A stretch of DNA of 64,000 nt. It comes from Apodemus sylvaticus (lineage: Eukaryota > Chordata > Mammalia > Rodentia > Muridae). Of the stretch, positions 10,588 to 21,408 are shown one piece after another. The position numbers and the translations under genes were made by a program. The stretch is taken from assembly GCF_947179515.1 (NCBI RefSeq), contig NC_067477.1, positions 70,064,801-70,128,800 of the forward strand, written 5' to 3'. Every line of letters starts with the position of its first letter. The first letter of the stretch is position 1. The notes beneath the pieces were generated by a model that was given only the letters and a program-made list of their open reading frames with translations, had not been told where the DNA came from and ran no database searches.

Positions 10588-10794
10588 CTTTTTTAAAAAT
10601 AAATATATCTTTTTTTAAGATTTATTTTTTATTTATATGAGTACACTGTAGCTGTCTTCAGACACACACCAGAAGAGTGCATCGGATCCCATTACAGATG
10701 GTTGTGAGCTACTATGTGATTACTGGGAATTGAACTCAGGGCCTCAGGAAGAGCAGTCAGTGCTCTTAACTGCTGAGCCATCTCTCCAACCCCC
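10588..10794 (-). mobile_element. B2 SINE with target-site duplication
   Basis: Reverse B2 order is complete: 'aagatttattttttattt' tail, 'gtacactgtagctgtcttca', 'ccattacagatggttgtgag', 'tgaactcagggcctcagg' and 'gctgagccatctctcc'. A 10-bp direct repeat tagaattatt at 10578-10587 and 10795-10804 brackets it, as expected for L1-driven insertion. B2 is a tRNA-derived, RNA polymerase III transcribed, non-coding SINE. Confidence 0.9.
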
Positions 10795-10876
10795 TAGAAT
10801 TATTTGTGATAGCATAATGTTGATTTGTTACACACAGCCAAATCTGATTCCCAGGACTTTATCTCACAAATACAAT

Positions 10877-11093
10877 TTATTTGTTCATTTGTTTGTTTGT
10901 CTGCTTTCTGAGACAGACTCTGAGACAGAGGCCCAGCTGCCCTCAAAATTGCTATGTAACTATAGTCTTGAACTTCTGATCCTCCTGCCTCCACTCTGAT
11001 GCAGGTATTACCAACAGGGGCCGCTATAGTGTTGGAGATTAAAGGATTTCGTGCACACTAGACAAGCACTCTTACTGTTGAGCTATATTTAGG
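10877..11093 (-). mobile_element. B4-like SINE, decayed
   Basis: A GTTT-rich edge is followed by reverse B1-like blocks ('ttctgagacagactctgag', 'cttgaacttctgatcctcct') and a reverse ID-like block ('gacaagcactcttactgttg', 'agctat'). The order matches a minus-strand B4. Confidence 0.6.
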
Positions 11094-11577
11094 TAATTTA
11101 ATATAATGAATGTCTAACTCTAAATTCAAATGTCTGCTATGCCTGTCACCTCTATGGGTATCTTTATACTACCAGTGCCACTCTGGTACACACAGATGCA
11201 AACGACTTACCTTTTTCATGACACTAAAAAGGCTCTGAAAATTGAATTGACTCCGGAGATGAGAAAGCACACTCCAAATGAGGTTGTCCTGCTCCATAAA
11301 AACTTCAGACTCAGTTGAAGCTAATAATTATGATTAATCGGGGGCTCTTAAACAAGCACAGTAACTTAATAAAACTCCTACTAAGTCCTCTGACCTCACA
11401 CGGCCTCTACTGTTCTGTTCCAAAGATAGAACACTTAGCTTTCAGAGCGTAGGTAAGGCCTTATACCTACCTGGGAGAAAAGCAGCCACTTTCCTACCAA
11501 AGCTCAGGACCTTTCGAGAGATTGCCACACCCTCAGAATGCTTGCTCTGGGGTCTGGCCTAGCTCCCTCCGCAAGCA
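11094..11577. other. unique sequence, no feature recognised
   Basis: No repeat or coding signal can be supported. Confidence 0.4.
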
Positions 11578-11664
11578 TCCTCCCTTTCTCCCTCCAACCC
11601 TTCCTCCCCCTCTCCCTCTTTTTCTCTCTCCCCCCTCTCTCTTTCACACACACACACACACACT
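11578..11664. repeat. pyrimidine tract and (CA)n
   Basis: A CT-rich low-complexity tract ends in a CA run of about ten units. Open frames over it are Pro/Leu/Ser artefacts. Confidence 0.9.
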
Positions 11665-12732
11665 TTTATCTAATGTGACCATACGTGACAAGTCAAATGA
11701 TCCATAAAATAGTGTGGGGGAAGGAAAAGAAGGCTGTCTCCTCCTCACAGGTGGAAAACAGAGCAGAGCTGACTGTGTTACACACTCAAAGGAAGAGAGA
11801 TCACACAACACCCATGATTAACTTTCACAGACTCTCACGGATAAACTAAAGCAACCGTGGGATTTCTACCAATATCAAGCCAGGGGAAGCATTGTATCAA
11901 GTGGGAAGAACGGCTCGAAAGGCCTAGACAGGTACGGAATCCAAGCATGGCCTCAAATTATAAGACAATATCAAAACTCAGAGCGAAATTTTTTTCAAAA
12001 TGCAAATCAATGCTCACAAACCCCTCAAGTTAATTCCAAAGCACATACATGATCCAACTGAAAGCTAAACCTATAATGTCTCTTGTTCTCAAATTTCATC
12101 TTGGCCTGAATATAAATTTTCATCCACATCTAGAGCCGTGCTAGTTCCTTTAATATCATTTATACATTTTACTCCTCTGTTCAATAGAGACTAACTGGAC
12201 AGTCGCTCTATGGAAGGCTCTGCACCGGGTCCTCTATAGGAACTCAAGTGCAGCACAGAAACTTCACCCACAGGACTGATCCATGCATAAGCATATGGCA
12301 AGGGCAACTGTCTTCTGGAGCCACCAATGGTAAGATACAGGTAACACTTGAAATGCTTCAGAACCCTAGTTCTGAGGGATAGCTATCGATTTTTCTAGAC
12401 AAAGGGCTGGGTAGAAGGGGGTGGTCCCTAAGTTCAAACACATTCAAATATGTTTGGAAAATAGAACGAGTTCTGTATTGTATGGCTTCAATGCTTCTGA
12501 TGCTCACGTTTTAAGAAATGAGTAGGGCATTTCCCAGAGTCATTTGACTAAGGGACTATTTTTTTTAAACAACAAAGCCTTGCATAAAACTAGTGTTTCA
12601 CAAAATACTTTGGACAGCTCTCAGGGCTTTGAGCTTGCATTGAAAATATTGTAATATTTTTTAACTGGTAGGGCTGGAGTTCGTGAAAGAGAAGGTAAGA
12701 TCACAGCAAGTAGTGTGCTGACCTCTTGCAGT
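11665..12732. other. unique sequence, no feature recognised
   Basis: About 1 kb of ordinary sequence. I see no recognised repeat, splice-bounded exon or RNA gene. Confidence 0.4.
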
Positions 12733-12805
12733 CCCTACAGAGTGAGTTTCAGACTGGCCCGAGCTACATAGGAAGGGCTTGTCTCCAAACAAACAAAGAA
12801 ACCAA
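12733..12805 (+). mobile_element. B1-like 3' fragment
   Basis: 'agagtgagtttcagactggc' followed by 'gagctacataggaagg' and a CAAA-rich tail resembles the 3' half of a decayed B1. The 5' half is not recognisable. Confidence 0.45.
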
Positions 12806-12827
12806 GGTAAGATTGAAAGGTAGGTTA

Positions 12828-13020
12828 GGTCTGGAAAGATTGGCTCCGTGGATAAGAGCACTGGCTGTTCTTGCAGAGGACCTGGGTTCAATTCCCTGCT
12901 ATCCATATGGTAGCTCATAACCATTTGTAACCCCAGTTCCTAGGGAGCCACCACCTTCTTCTGACATGGTACACATACATGCATGCAGGCAAGACATCCA
13001 TATACATAAAAAAAATAAAC
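12828..13020 (+). mobile_element. B3 SINE
   Basis: The B3 landmarks are in order: 'tctggaaagattggctccgt', 'gagcactggctgttcttgca', 'gaggacctgggttcaattcc', 'tggtagctcataaccatttg', 'gtacacatacatgcatgcag' and an A-rich tail with aataaac. It is moderately diverged and non-coding. Confidence 0.85.
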
Positions 13021-13241
13021 ACCGCAACTCTTTAAGAGCAGCTGCAAATTCAGATTGTTGAAGAAGTTTCTGGAAGTTTAACTCGTGGTTCTGTTTGTGG
13101 AAGCAACTATGTAAATCAGCTCTTGGCCCATTCAGTCCTCACGTCAATCAGTGAGCTTCCAACTGGCTGTGCTACAAAGAAAGCATTTATGTGTTAACCT
13201 TTCATTCTTTAGTATCATCTTTTTATTAAAAAGCTAGGATT
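13021..13241. other. unique spacer
   Basis: Short unique spacer between a B3 and a B1, with nothing recognisable. Confidence 0.4.
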
Positions 13242-13396
13242 GCTGGGGAGTGGTGGTGCAAGCCTTTAATCCCAGCACTTGGGAGGCAGAGGCAGGTGGA
13301 TTTGTGAGTTCGAGGCCAGCCTGGTCTACAGAGTGAGTTCCAGGACAGCCAGGGGTACACAGAGAAACCCTGTCTCAGAAAAACTAAAAATAAAAG
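13242..13396 (+). mobile_element. B1 SINE, near full length
   Basis: The order 'gctggggagtggtggtgcaa', 'gcctttaatcccagcacttg', 'ggaggcagaggcaggtggat', 'gttcgaggccagcctggtct' and 'agagaaaccctgtctcag' is a well-preserved B1, derived from 7SL RNA. Both pol III boxes are recognisable. The short ctaggat motif on either side may be a target-site duplication. Confidence 0.95.
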
Positions 13397-13499
13397 AACT
13401 AGGATGGATATAAAAAGACGAAGGAAGTTTAGGTAGGTAGGTTAGGGTCAGACTGTCAAAGACTGAGGCCTACTGGAAATGCCTTTTCTTATTGCCATG

Positions 13500-13635
13500 G
13501 TGAAACGACTGTGAATGATTAGCTTCACTATTTATTAGCTGCAAGACTTTCTTCAAATCACTTGACTTTTTTCTCATATTTCCTCATCTATAAAATAAGG
13601 TTGTTACCAGGATTCAATAAGTCTATAAATACAAG
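13500..13635 (+). mobile_element. MIR SINE
   Basis: MIR order is visible: 'ttattagctgcaagacttt', 'tcaaatcacttgac', 'tatttcctcatctataaaat', 'aaggttgttaccaggattca'. It is an ancient mammalian SINE fragment. Confidence 0.75.
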
Positions 13636-14039
13636 CTTTAATTATGATACAAAGTATCAAATGGCCTACTTTTGATTTTTTAAGTTAGCACATGAGGCAT
13701 TAGATGCCATTATGACATTTTTAAACTAAGTGTGTTTTATAGTCTCACCTTGGCTTTCACCCTGCCTCCCTGGTTCCCCCATGCACACCTCTGCGCCGTA
13801 ACACTCCACACCTATCTGTTTGAAGCCTGGCTTCTTCTGCTGGTTGAGTGTTCCTTTTTGCCTCCTACTGCAAGTTCAGCCTTTCTTTCAGAGTTCTTAA
13901 ATATGTACTTTCCTAAGATGTCTTCTACCCCCCCTTTCCAGCATCTGTTCTCCTTCAGTGAGTAATTCCATGTCCTCCACATGACACACACTGCATCTGC
14001 AAACTTATTCTTGATGCACATTCATAACACAAGGGTATT
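13636..14039. other. unique pyrimidine-rich sequence
   Basis: It may be a more decayed part of the L2 that follows, but I cannot align it with confidence. Confidence 0.35.
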
Positions 14040-14345
14040 TCCAACCGTGAGCTCCAAATATCACCTGAAATATCCTACAGCACATGGAGAGTCACCGTCC
14101 AACCTGCACTCTCCTGCTGCCAGCCTCCCTGCCCAGCTGCACCACGCGGCCCATCACCAGACACAGCCAGAAAGCCTGGAATTCTCATTTCACCTTTAGA
14201 ACTCCCCGGCTGCCCTCCTCGGTCTCCTGGCCCACCCTCGCCCGGTCAGCCACCCTTGGGTCCCTTCGGGATTGTCTCCTCAGTGGCAGGGCCTCTACTT
14301 TCCTCCCAGTCCTCACATATCTATCCTTTGAACTTATAAAGCCAG
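14040..14345 (+). mobile_element. L2 LINE relic (probable)
   Basis: Blocks such as 'ccagaaagcctggaattctc' followed by a Ctt/ccc-rich stretch and 'cccggtcagccacccttggg' resemble L2 ('gccagaaacctgggagtc...cagtcggtcacc'). L2 is an ancient, inactive mammalian LINE. No intact frame remains. The match is by recall and weak. Confidence 0.45.
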
Positions 14346-14785
14346 TTTCTATTTTTTTTCCTTCTAACTGACTCACCACTATGACTATCACTGTGATAGC
14401 TCTTTCCAAAACCAATACGCAAAAACCGTACGCATTTGTAGAATGCCATGCGATGCTTTGATATCTATGTACCTTGTGCAATGTTCAAATAATGGTCATA
14501 GATTCCCTCCCTCCAAACACTTAATTCTTCTTTTTGGTGAAAATATTCAATTATTCTAGCTTTTGAAAAAAAGATACATAGTACATCGTCTTTGTCTGCA
14601 GTCACTCTCTCACGCGACAGCACGCCGAAGCTTCCTTATCCTAGCTAGCATGTCTCAGTGTCCACACATGGCTTGTCCTCTCCTTTACTCTCTTCTACTG
14701 TCCCCGCCTGTGGAAGGCTCCACAGCCCTCTCAGCTTGGGATATCTCCTTTGTCAGATTCCACACGTGAGAGAGAACAGCAGCCT
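14346..14785. other. unique sequence, no feature recognised
   Basis: Nothing recognised. The 95- and 98-codon frames overlapping the start have no family features. Confidence 0.4.
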
Positions 14786-14789
14786 GCCT

Positions 14790-15495
14790 CTCTGTATTTA
14801 CGTCACTTAACCTAGTGATAGCAAGATCTACCTATGTTAAAAAATGACAAGATGTCACTCTTCCTGTGCCTGGATAGTAGTCTAGTGCATGTGTGCCCCG
14901 CCTTTTCTTTAGTCATTTACCAGTTAATAAATACTGCCATTGTTTCCACGTCTTAGTTATTGTGACTATAATAAATATGGGCATACACATGTCTCTTCCA
15001 CAAATGGTGATGCTCTCCTATGGATAAATAACCACTAGTGGGATCGGCAGACCATAGGACAGCTCTATTTTTAATTTTATCTTAGGAATTACTATGTTTT
15101 CTACACTGCCTGTCAAAATTTGATTACTGCAAACAATATACAATGTTATATTTTTCCTCACATTCTTGCCAATCATTGTTATATTTTGCCTTTTAAAGAA
15201 TTTTTTGTTGTAGATTAACATGTGCCAACTTCTTGCATTTATAAGTCAGTGTGATATTTCAATATATTCATATAGCTTGCACCGTCTGTACCCCTCCCCC
15301 TGTCCATTCCCCCATCATTTAGATAGCAGCCATTCTAATGAAAGAGACGTGATGCATCATTGTTCTGATTTGTAACTCCCTGAGAATTGGTGACATTAAA
15401 CAACTTTTCTTGTTCAACTCATGTATCCTTATTTCTTGCTTTGAAAAATGTTTATCTGGATCTAGTGTACATTTTTGTTTTTAATGTATTTCCAT
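14790..15495 (-). mobile_element. old L1 (L1M-like), ORF2 3' region and beyond
   Basis: Plus-strand text follows the reverse complement of ORF2: 'attgtgactataataaatat', 'aaataaccactagtgggatc', 'aattactatgttttctacac', then 'ttctgatttgtaactccctg' and 'gaaaaatgtttatctggatc'. It is crowded with stops and indels in the reading frame. The same L1 resumes after a B4 insertion further on. Confidence 0.8.
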
Positions 15496-15796
15496 TATTT
15501 ATTTTTTGTGTGTCCACTGTGTATGTGGTATGTGTATGTATGCTTGCATGAGTGTGAGCATACATGTATGTACAGGTATGCGTGTGTAAGTGTGTGTGCA
15601 TGTGGAGGCCTGAAGCTGGTGCAGGGAGTCTTTCTCCATCACGTTCCACCTTCATGGAAGCACGGCTCTCAAGTGAGCCCAGAATGCACCAACACACCCC
15701 GGCTTGCCAGCCAGCTTGCTCCAGAGACCCCAAGTGTGAAATCACATGGGGGCTGTTTGCTTGCACACCTTACATTCACCTGAGTGCTGGGCACTG
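15496..15796 (-). mobile_element. B4 SINE inserted in the old L1
   Basis: A TG-rich edge is followed by 'gtgtgcatgtggaggcctga', then a decayed reverse B1-like middle ('cccagaatgcacc', 'cttgccagccagcttgctcc') and 'cctgagtgctgggc'. L1 sequence is continuous in register on either side ('tctagtgtac' before, 'tgcccatttttaag' after), so the insertion post-dates the L1. Confidence 0.65.
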
Positions 15797-15900
15797 TGGT
15801 CCTCCTGTCTGTGTACAAAGTGCTGTCCATCTTCCAGGTCTTCCTACTGTGGTCCTCCTGTCTGTGTACAAAGTGCTGTCCATCTTCCAAGTCTTCCTAC
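15795..15900. repeat. 53-bp tandem duplication
   Basis: Two copies of a 53-bp unit beginning tgtggtcctcctgtctgtg are adjacent and differ at a single position (ccaggtcttc versus ccaagtcttc). Near identity implies a recent duplication within otherwise old, decayed repeats. Confidence 0.97.
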
Positions 15901-16045
15901 TGCCCATTTTTAAGTTCAGTTATGGTTGAGCTGAGTTTATTATACATCCTAGTTATTGACTCTATATGGCATTGTAAGTATTTCTCCTTCCTGAAGCTTA
16001 TCTCTTTATTCTGTTGTTTCCTTCACTGTCTGGAAGTTTGAGACT
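15901..16045 (-). mobile_element. old L1, continuation
   Basis: 'ctgcccatttttaagttcag', 'gttgagctgagtttattata', 'catcctagttattgactcta' and 'gttgtttccttcactgtctg' match the reverse of the L1 ORF2 stretch that precedes the part seen before the B4. It therefore belongs to the same element. Confidence 0.75.
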
Positions 16046-16191
16046 GGCATGGTCCCGCTAGCCTGGCTGTGGATGAACTGTCTGTGTGCACAACACCTAG
16101 CACAGCACCAATACACTCTGGCCTCAGCTCGCCCTCGGTGCACGTGCCTGAACTAAACTGGACTTCAGACTGAGGAGAGCTGTTGCTTCTG

Positions 16192-16316
16192 GGTTTTGTG
16201 GTGTTTGTTTTGTTGAGATGGAGGGTCTCACTATGCAACCTAGGATGACCTTGAACTTAGGATCCACCACAGCAGCCTCCCGAGGGCTCGCAGGCGTGTG
16301 CCATCGAGCCTGACCT
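16192..16316 (-). mobile_element. B1 SINE, decayed
   Basis: Reverse B1 landmarks: 'gagatggagggtctcactat', 'gaccttgaacttaggatcc', 'cctcccgagggctcgcaggc' and 'gtgtgccatcgagcctgacc'. Older than the B1 at 13.2 kb. Confidence 0.8.
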
Positions 16317-16334
16317 AGAAGTGTACATGAGGTT

Positions 16335-16520
16335 TTTAAAAACAATTAGCATGCAAAGTATTAGGCTTCACTGTGGAATTTTCTAGCATACTTTAATTGG
16401 TTGCCCATTCTCCTGCCTCTGCCCATCCTCCTGCCTCTCACCAGCTTGTACTTTCCCAGCCCTAGCTCTCTCCCCTCCTTCCCCCTTGCATCTCACATTA
16501 CTTCACAGTGGCAACCTGCC
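16335..16520 (-). mobile_element. possible L1 fragment
   Basis: 'agcatgcaaagtattaggct' followed by 'tcactgtggaattttctagc' and a C/T-rich stretch resembles a segment of rodent L1 in reverse. Evidence is limited to this block. Confidence 0.35.
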
Positions 16521-17190
16521 ACTGCCCGGAGGCCCAGAGGGGATATAAATTGAGGATTCCTGAGTCTCCAACCCCAAGTGTTAGCTCTACCTCCATTTTG
16601 TCTCTAGTTTCTAGAAGTCCAATATTTTTTTACAAAAATAATATCCATATAAATAAACTTTAATTAAAAAACAACTATATCAGGGTTTATTTCTCTAACC
16701 CTGGATTTGGATTGCAATACTTATTATCTATTATAAATGCTATACAGAGCCTCTAAATGTGTATTGGGTATAGGTTACACCGAGACTACTCTCCTCTGCC
16801 AGCCGAAGGGTTATTCTCTACAGAAATCATAATGACTCAAAGGACTTATCAAAAGAAAATGAAAATTTGTTAAATCAGCAAAGTTGCTGCTATTGGAGTT
16901 ATTATTTTAATCTGTACCGTCAGTATTTCCCCACTTCTCAGCCTGCTAGCCACTCCCCCATCAATCTAGCCTTCTGAAGATCAAATCCATCCTCTGAACG
17001 GCAAGTGTGTCTCTACAGACGCAGAAATGGGGCTTCGTGTGTCCTCACAGCATTGTCTAACATTAGACATAAAATTAACTCTCAGGAAGCATGTATAAAA
17101 AGCTTAAAAGACCAGAACATAAGGGGAAACGAGAAAGAAAAGGGAAACAAACAAACAAATGCAGATAGGATTGAAAAGAGGAAGAGTCTG
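16521..17190. other. unique sequence, AT-rich start
   Basis: Nothing recognised with confidence. The 108-codon open frame that begins here at 17005 is Lys/Asn-rich and has no family resemblance. Confidence 0.4.
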
Positions 17191-17194
17191 TACA

Positions 17195-17290
17195 TCTTGC
17201 AGATGAGGGAAATGTCTGAATCAGGCAGCGACTTGTCCAAGGGAGCTGCACAGTCCTCAGGGACGGGCCTCTGCCCCCAGCTCTGCCTTA
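17195..17290 (-). mobile_element. MIR SINE fragment
   Basis: 'cttgcagatgagggaaatgt' followed by 'gcgacttgtccaagggagct' and 'gcacagtcctcag' is the reverse of the MIR core. Confidence 0.65.
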
Positions 17291-17903
17291 TTGATTCTCT
17301 GCATCTGAGGCATCCTTCCACCTCATTCTGACCTGTTTTGATCAGTTCCACCCTCAGGAAATGGTGCAGAAAAATCCCTTCTGCTTCATGAAGCTTTCTT
17401 TGCCTATTTCAACCCACCGTGACCTCTACTCTAAGAACAATGTTCACACAGTCACTTGAATATCTTAATAAATGCAAATTGGGCTTTTCAAAGGTTCATT
17501 TTATTTATTTCAGAAAAGAGTTACAGGTGGATTTTAACACATGGAAATTGTCTCTAAACATCCATGTAAATTTCTTAGGAATTGCAGTTCATATATCTCA
17601 CTTGGGATGTCTGTTAGGCCATAAGAAACAAAAACTTTTATGGTTTAGTTAATATTAATATTTCTGGAGTTCTCTTACCACAATCTCCTACATGCCCCTT
17701 CCGCGTCTCAATATTGATATTTAAGTGTATTATATAGGCTGAATAAAATGAATGTAAACAAGGTGATCCACTGACTTAGTTTTATGCCTTCTGAAATCTA
17801 TTGACACTAAACCCAGAAGTCATAATGAGTCAACCCGCATTCCCTTACACAGGAAAGAAGGTACAGTTAGAGAAAGGAAACACAAAGATTGAGATTGGGA
17901 AGG
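17291..17903. other. unique AT-rich sequence
   Basis: No repeat or exon recognised. Confidence 0.4.
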
Positions 17904-18036
17904 CGGTTGCTGGAGAGATGGCTCAGCAGTTAACACTGACTGTTCTTCTAGAGGTTCTGAGTTCAATTCCCAGCAACTGCATGACGGCTCACAACCATCT
18001 GTAATGGGATCCAATGCCCTCTTCTGGTATGTCTGG
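17904..18036 (+). mobile_element. B2 SINE, 3' truncated
   Basis: 'ggttgctggagagatggctc', 'gactgttcttctagaggttc', 'tgagttcaattcccagcaac' and 'aatgggatccaatgccctct' are in B2 order. The element stops soon after 'tctggtatgtctgg' without its usual 3' tail. Confidence 0.85.
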
Positions 18037-18998
18037 ACTTACACACTTCATTTTGCTTTTCAGGTTTAAATCATGGAGAACAGTAAGAAGTGTTACTAAT
18101 ATTTGGAGCAGGTCAACTAGTGTAAGAATAAAGTCAATGTTTAAAACGGGTTGTCCTCTCCTTTGCCTGTCTGAAAAAACAAATTCCTTAGTTCAGTTTA
18201 ATAAACATAGCGTGTAATAACAGTAAGACAGATCTTGAAGGAAGGACACATTAATCCCAGCAACAGGAACAGTCACTAGAGAAAATTCACATCAGATACT
18301 ATGTTTTTACCCAGGTTGACTAGATGAACAGGTCAGAGAATGTAACCAACATACACATCTATCTGGAGTTTGTCAAGCATTCTTACTTCACTGTTGTACA
18401 GATAATAACACACTGGAGGCGCTAAGGCCCATCTACCTGGTTAGATGATCTCAATCAGAAAGGGTGTTTTGATGCCTCCTGCCTTAACTATTCCTTGACT
18501 ATCTATTTTAGACAACAAGTCTATCTCTTTAACTAAGTCTCAGGCCCACCCATTACTGTGCACCTTCCTGCACAACCTAGGACCACTGCAGCCTATTTCC
18601 ATCTGGGTTCTCGGACTGTCTCTGCTTCTAATCTCTCAGGACTATTCTCGATATTTTAAGAATATTCCGTTTTCCAACATTGCCCAGTTTATGTTTGTTA
18701 TCCCAAAGTAGTTATTAATAAAGCCCCTTTTCTATAGTTCCCTCACTATGTGGATTTCATACCTACCTTTAGGTGGCATGACCCCAGCCACATTAATATT
18801 CCTTAATCCTTTAAGTGATTTTCTACTACTTCAAAACCCAACATTGTTTGCTGTGGCATTGGGACTTGAGCTTCTTGCTCTCCATAACCGCGAGGCAGAT
18901 GTTTCAGGTAGTAGCTGTTTACTTTACTCAGAGGGTTTTGTTAGCTGACATAATCCATTGCTCAGAACTGTTTCTAACATACTAGAGGCTAAAGCGTT
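18037..18998. other. unique sequence, no feature recognised
   Basis: About 960 bp with no recognised repeat. An AATAAA occurs at about 18717 without an associated exon signal. Confidence 0.4.
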
Positions 18999-19120
18999 GA
19001 GGGACCCAGCAAAATGGCTCAGTGGATAAGGCTGATGACTTGAATAATTCCATTCTCCATGATGGAAGGATAGAACTAATTCCCTTTTGAAGACGTCATC
19101 TTAAGATGCTATTCACACCA
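18999..19120 (+). mobile_element. tRNA-derived SINE of the B3/RSINE1 type
   Basis: 'agcaaaatggctcagtggat', 'aaggctgatgacttga', 'ccatgatggaaggatagaac' and 'taattccc' follow a rodent SINE in which a 'ctgatgacctgagttc' arm precedes 'catggtggaaggagagaac'. The exact subfamily is uncertain. Confidence 0.6.
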
Positions 19121-19203
19121 CACAACACACATACACAGACAGACACACAGACACACTACACACACAGACACATAAACATATACCACACACATATAGATAT
19201 AAT
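19121..19203. repeat. (CA)n-rich SINE tail
   Basis: Impure cacaca and cagacaga runs directly follow the SINE and probably grew from its tail. Confidence 0.85.
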
Positions 19204-19204
19204 A

Positions 19205-19692
19205 ATGGTAAGCATAAAAGTATTCCTTAGTTGATTGAAAGTGGAATTATAAACATTTTCTGATAAAGTTGAAGATTTACATGGAAAATATTTCTGATAA
19301 AATCAAAGAATTATATAGAAAAACATGTTAAAATTGAAGATTATCATGGAAAGTTATACAGATAAAATGGTAGGCATAAAAATAATTCTAAGTTGATTGA
19401 AAGTGGAGTTATAAACATTTTCAGGTAAAATTGAAGATTTACATGGAAAATATTTCTGGTAAAATTCAAGAAATATATAGAAAAACATGTTAAAATTGAC
19501 TGTTTCATGGGAAATTATACAACTAAAATGGTAGACATAAAAAAGCTTTCTAAATTAATTGAATGTGGAATTAAAAACATTTTGTGATTAAAATCAGAGA
19601 TTTACATGAAAAATATTTCTGATAAAATAGAAGAAATATATAGAAAAACATGTTAAAACTGAAGATTATCATGAAAATAATGCAGATAAAAT
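19205..19692. repeat. AT-rich tandem repeat, three copies of about 162 bp
   Basis: Unit starts fall at 19205 (atggtaagcataaaa), 19367 (atggtaggcataaaa) and 19528 (atggtagacataaaa). Each unit repeats the same internal order: 'ttgattgaaagtgga', 'tttacatggaaaatatttct', 'atatagaaaaacatgttaaa', 'gaagattatcatgga'. Copies differ by scattered substitutions. Within a unit, shorter pieces of about 32-35 bp also resemble one another (gataaaattgaag...), so it looks like a two-level tandem array. I do not recognise a named satellite. Confidence 0.95.
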
Positions 19693-20637
19693 TCCTGCCA
19701 AGTTCATTTACAGTGGAACAACATGTACACATACTCTCTGCACCACTCACCTGGCACATTGTCTTTCAGTGAGTCAGTACAGGTGACATGGAAAGCTAGC
19801 CCTGCCTCATTCTGATGCATTACACTCAGCTCTGGATGCTAAGTGTTGATGGGAACACACTCCTTCCTGCCCAGAGAAAAGCAATCAGTAGGTTAAGCCT
19901 GCAAACCAGAAACAGTTCAGCCTAGGAAAGAAAGAGGAGGAGGGTGAAATGAAAGATGTAAGGACTCTTGAATTGTCTACAAGAATACTAAACATGGGTT
20001 GCAAGCCCTTGCGGGAATGAATGGTAAGAAATTGGAGGGTAACAGATATGGACTTTTATCAATGCTCTGCCCACAGAGCACTGAGTTCTCTGTCTCCAGA
20101 GGCACTCATCGTGAGATTACAACTTTGTGCAGAGTAGGTGGGCTTGACTGTTCTTAGCAGTGAACAACAGAAGAAAAGTAGAAAGGACTCAAGTGTCTAA
20201 ATGGTTTGGTCAGATTAGAAAGGAAATAAATAAATAAAAGGCCCAGTGCGCACCTCACTGAGCTAGCTGGGAACTCGTCCCCACCCCCATTCTCCTTGTC
20301 CTATAGCAGGACGGCTTAATAAGCAGGACGACAAAGACAAAGTGGCAAAATCAAAATTACAAAATCCAACCGATTGGCAATGCATTTATATTAAAAATAA
20401 TATTTGCAAATAGATATTGGAATCAACTATCAATGGCCTATTAAAAAAAGAGGGAAAAGTATTCACTTTAATTCCAGGTGAAGAATTGATTTTGTTTTTC
20501 AAACCAAATAATATCTGATAATGTTTATGTTCATGAACTTAGCTCCTTATAAATTAATAACTTGGAAGCTGACAAAACAAGGAAGCTAATTAAAAATTCT
20601 ATGAATGTAAACATTTCCAACCACCTCATACTCCTTT
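19693..20637. other. unique sequence, no feature recognised
   Basis: No repeat or exon that I can support. It becomes AT-rich after about 20340. Confidence 0.4.
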
Positions 20638-20858
20638 TAAAATATGTTTTAGATTTATTTTATATATGAGTGTTTTGCTTACATGTATGTATGTGTACCA
20701 CATATGCACCTGGTGCCATGGATACCAGAAGAGGGCATTGGAGTCCCTGGAACTGGGGCTATGGATGGTTACCAGCCACCAGGTGGGTTCTGGGAACTGA
20801 ACCTGGTCCTTTGCAAGAGCAATAGGTCCTCTAATGCACTGGGCCATCTCTAGCCTTT
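20638..20858 (-). mobile_element. B3 SINE
   Basis: Reverse B3 order: A/T-rich tail, 'tgcttacatgtatgtatgtg', 'cacctggtgccatggatacc', 'agaagagggcattggagtcc', 'ggttctgggaactgaacctg' and 'gggccatctctagcc'. It is near full length. Confidence 0.9.
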
Positions 20859-21358
20859 TCATACCATTAACCTCCACGTGTCTGCATGCAGTGGCTCTGA
20901 CTTTAGGTGACAGACTGATGACATTGTGGATCCGTGCTTTATAGACTCTGCTGCTCTGCTGACTTAGGAAGGGAAGCCAGTCTCAGCCTCTATGTTGGAA
21001 GATGAGTCAGAATTTTCCCAGGGAAATGGGACCTCTGTAATCTAAAATACTTTCTGAAGAATCTGAGTCGGAGAAGCCCACTGTGGACAACTCTGCGATG
21101 CCTTTATGCCTGAGTACCATGCTAGCCGTATTCAAGAACTCATTCAGGAAAAGCTGGTTTATAAGGTACCTGCTAGTGTGCCCTGGTACTTCTTTCTGCT
21201 CAGTGTCTTGCCGGCTGTGCTGTGGTCTTGCCTCTAGGGCACAAGCCTGAGATGATAACACCTCAAATGTAATAATTCACACATTTGCCAAACAGTCTAA
21301 ACATGCATAAAACTGTGTTTTACAGATTGAACGACCATTTTCAATTGCCAGACCCCCA

Positions 21359-21360
<2 letters not shown>
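20859..21360. other. unique sequence
   Basis: An 84-codon minus-strand frame at 21007-21261 ends in an acidic/serine-rich tail (FSDSDSSESILDYRG), which is unusual in composition. No family is recognised and no splice sites frame it well. Confidence 0.35.
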
Positions 21361-21398
<38 letters not shown>

Positions 21399-21408
21399 AT
21401 ACACACAC
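21361..21408. repeat. (CA)n microsatellite
   Basis: A CA run interrupted by two cata motifs. Confidence 0.95.

Noticed and set aside
17904..18036. tRNA gene, because of tRNA-like promoter boxes
   Set aside because: The tRNA-like part is the head of a B2 SINE. No cloverleaf with a proper anticodon arm and acceptor stem is present here or in the other B2/B3/ID copies.
19205..19692. Minor or major mouse satellite
   Set aside because: The 162-bp unit does not follow the 120-bp minor or 234-bp major satellite sequences I know, and there are only three diverged copies.
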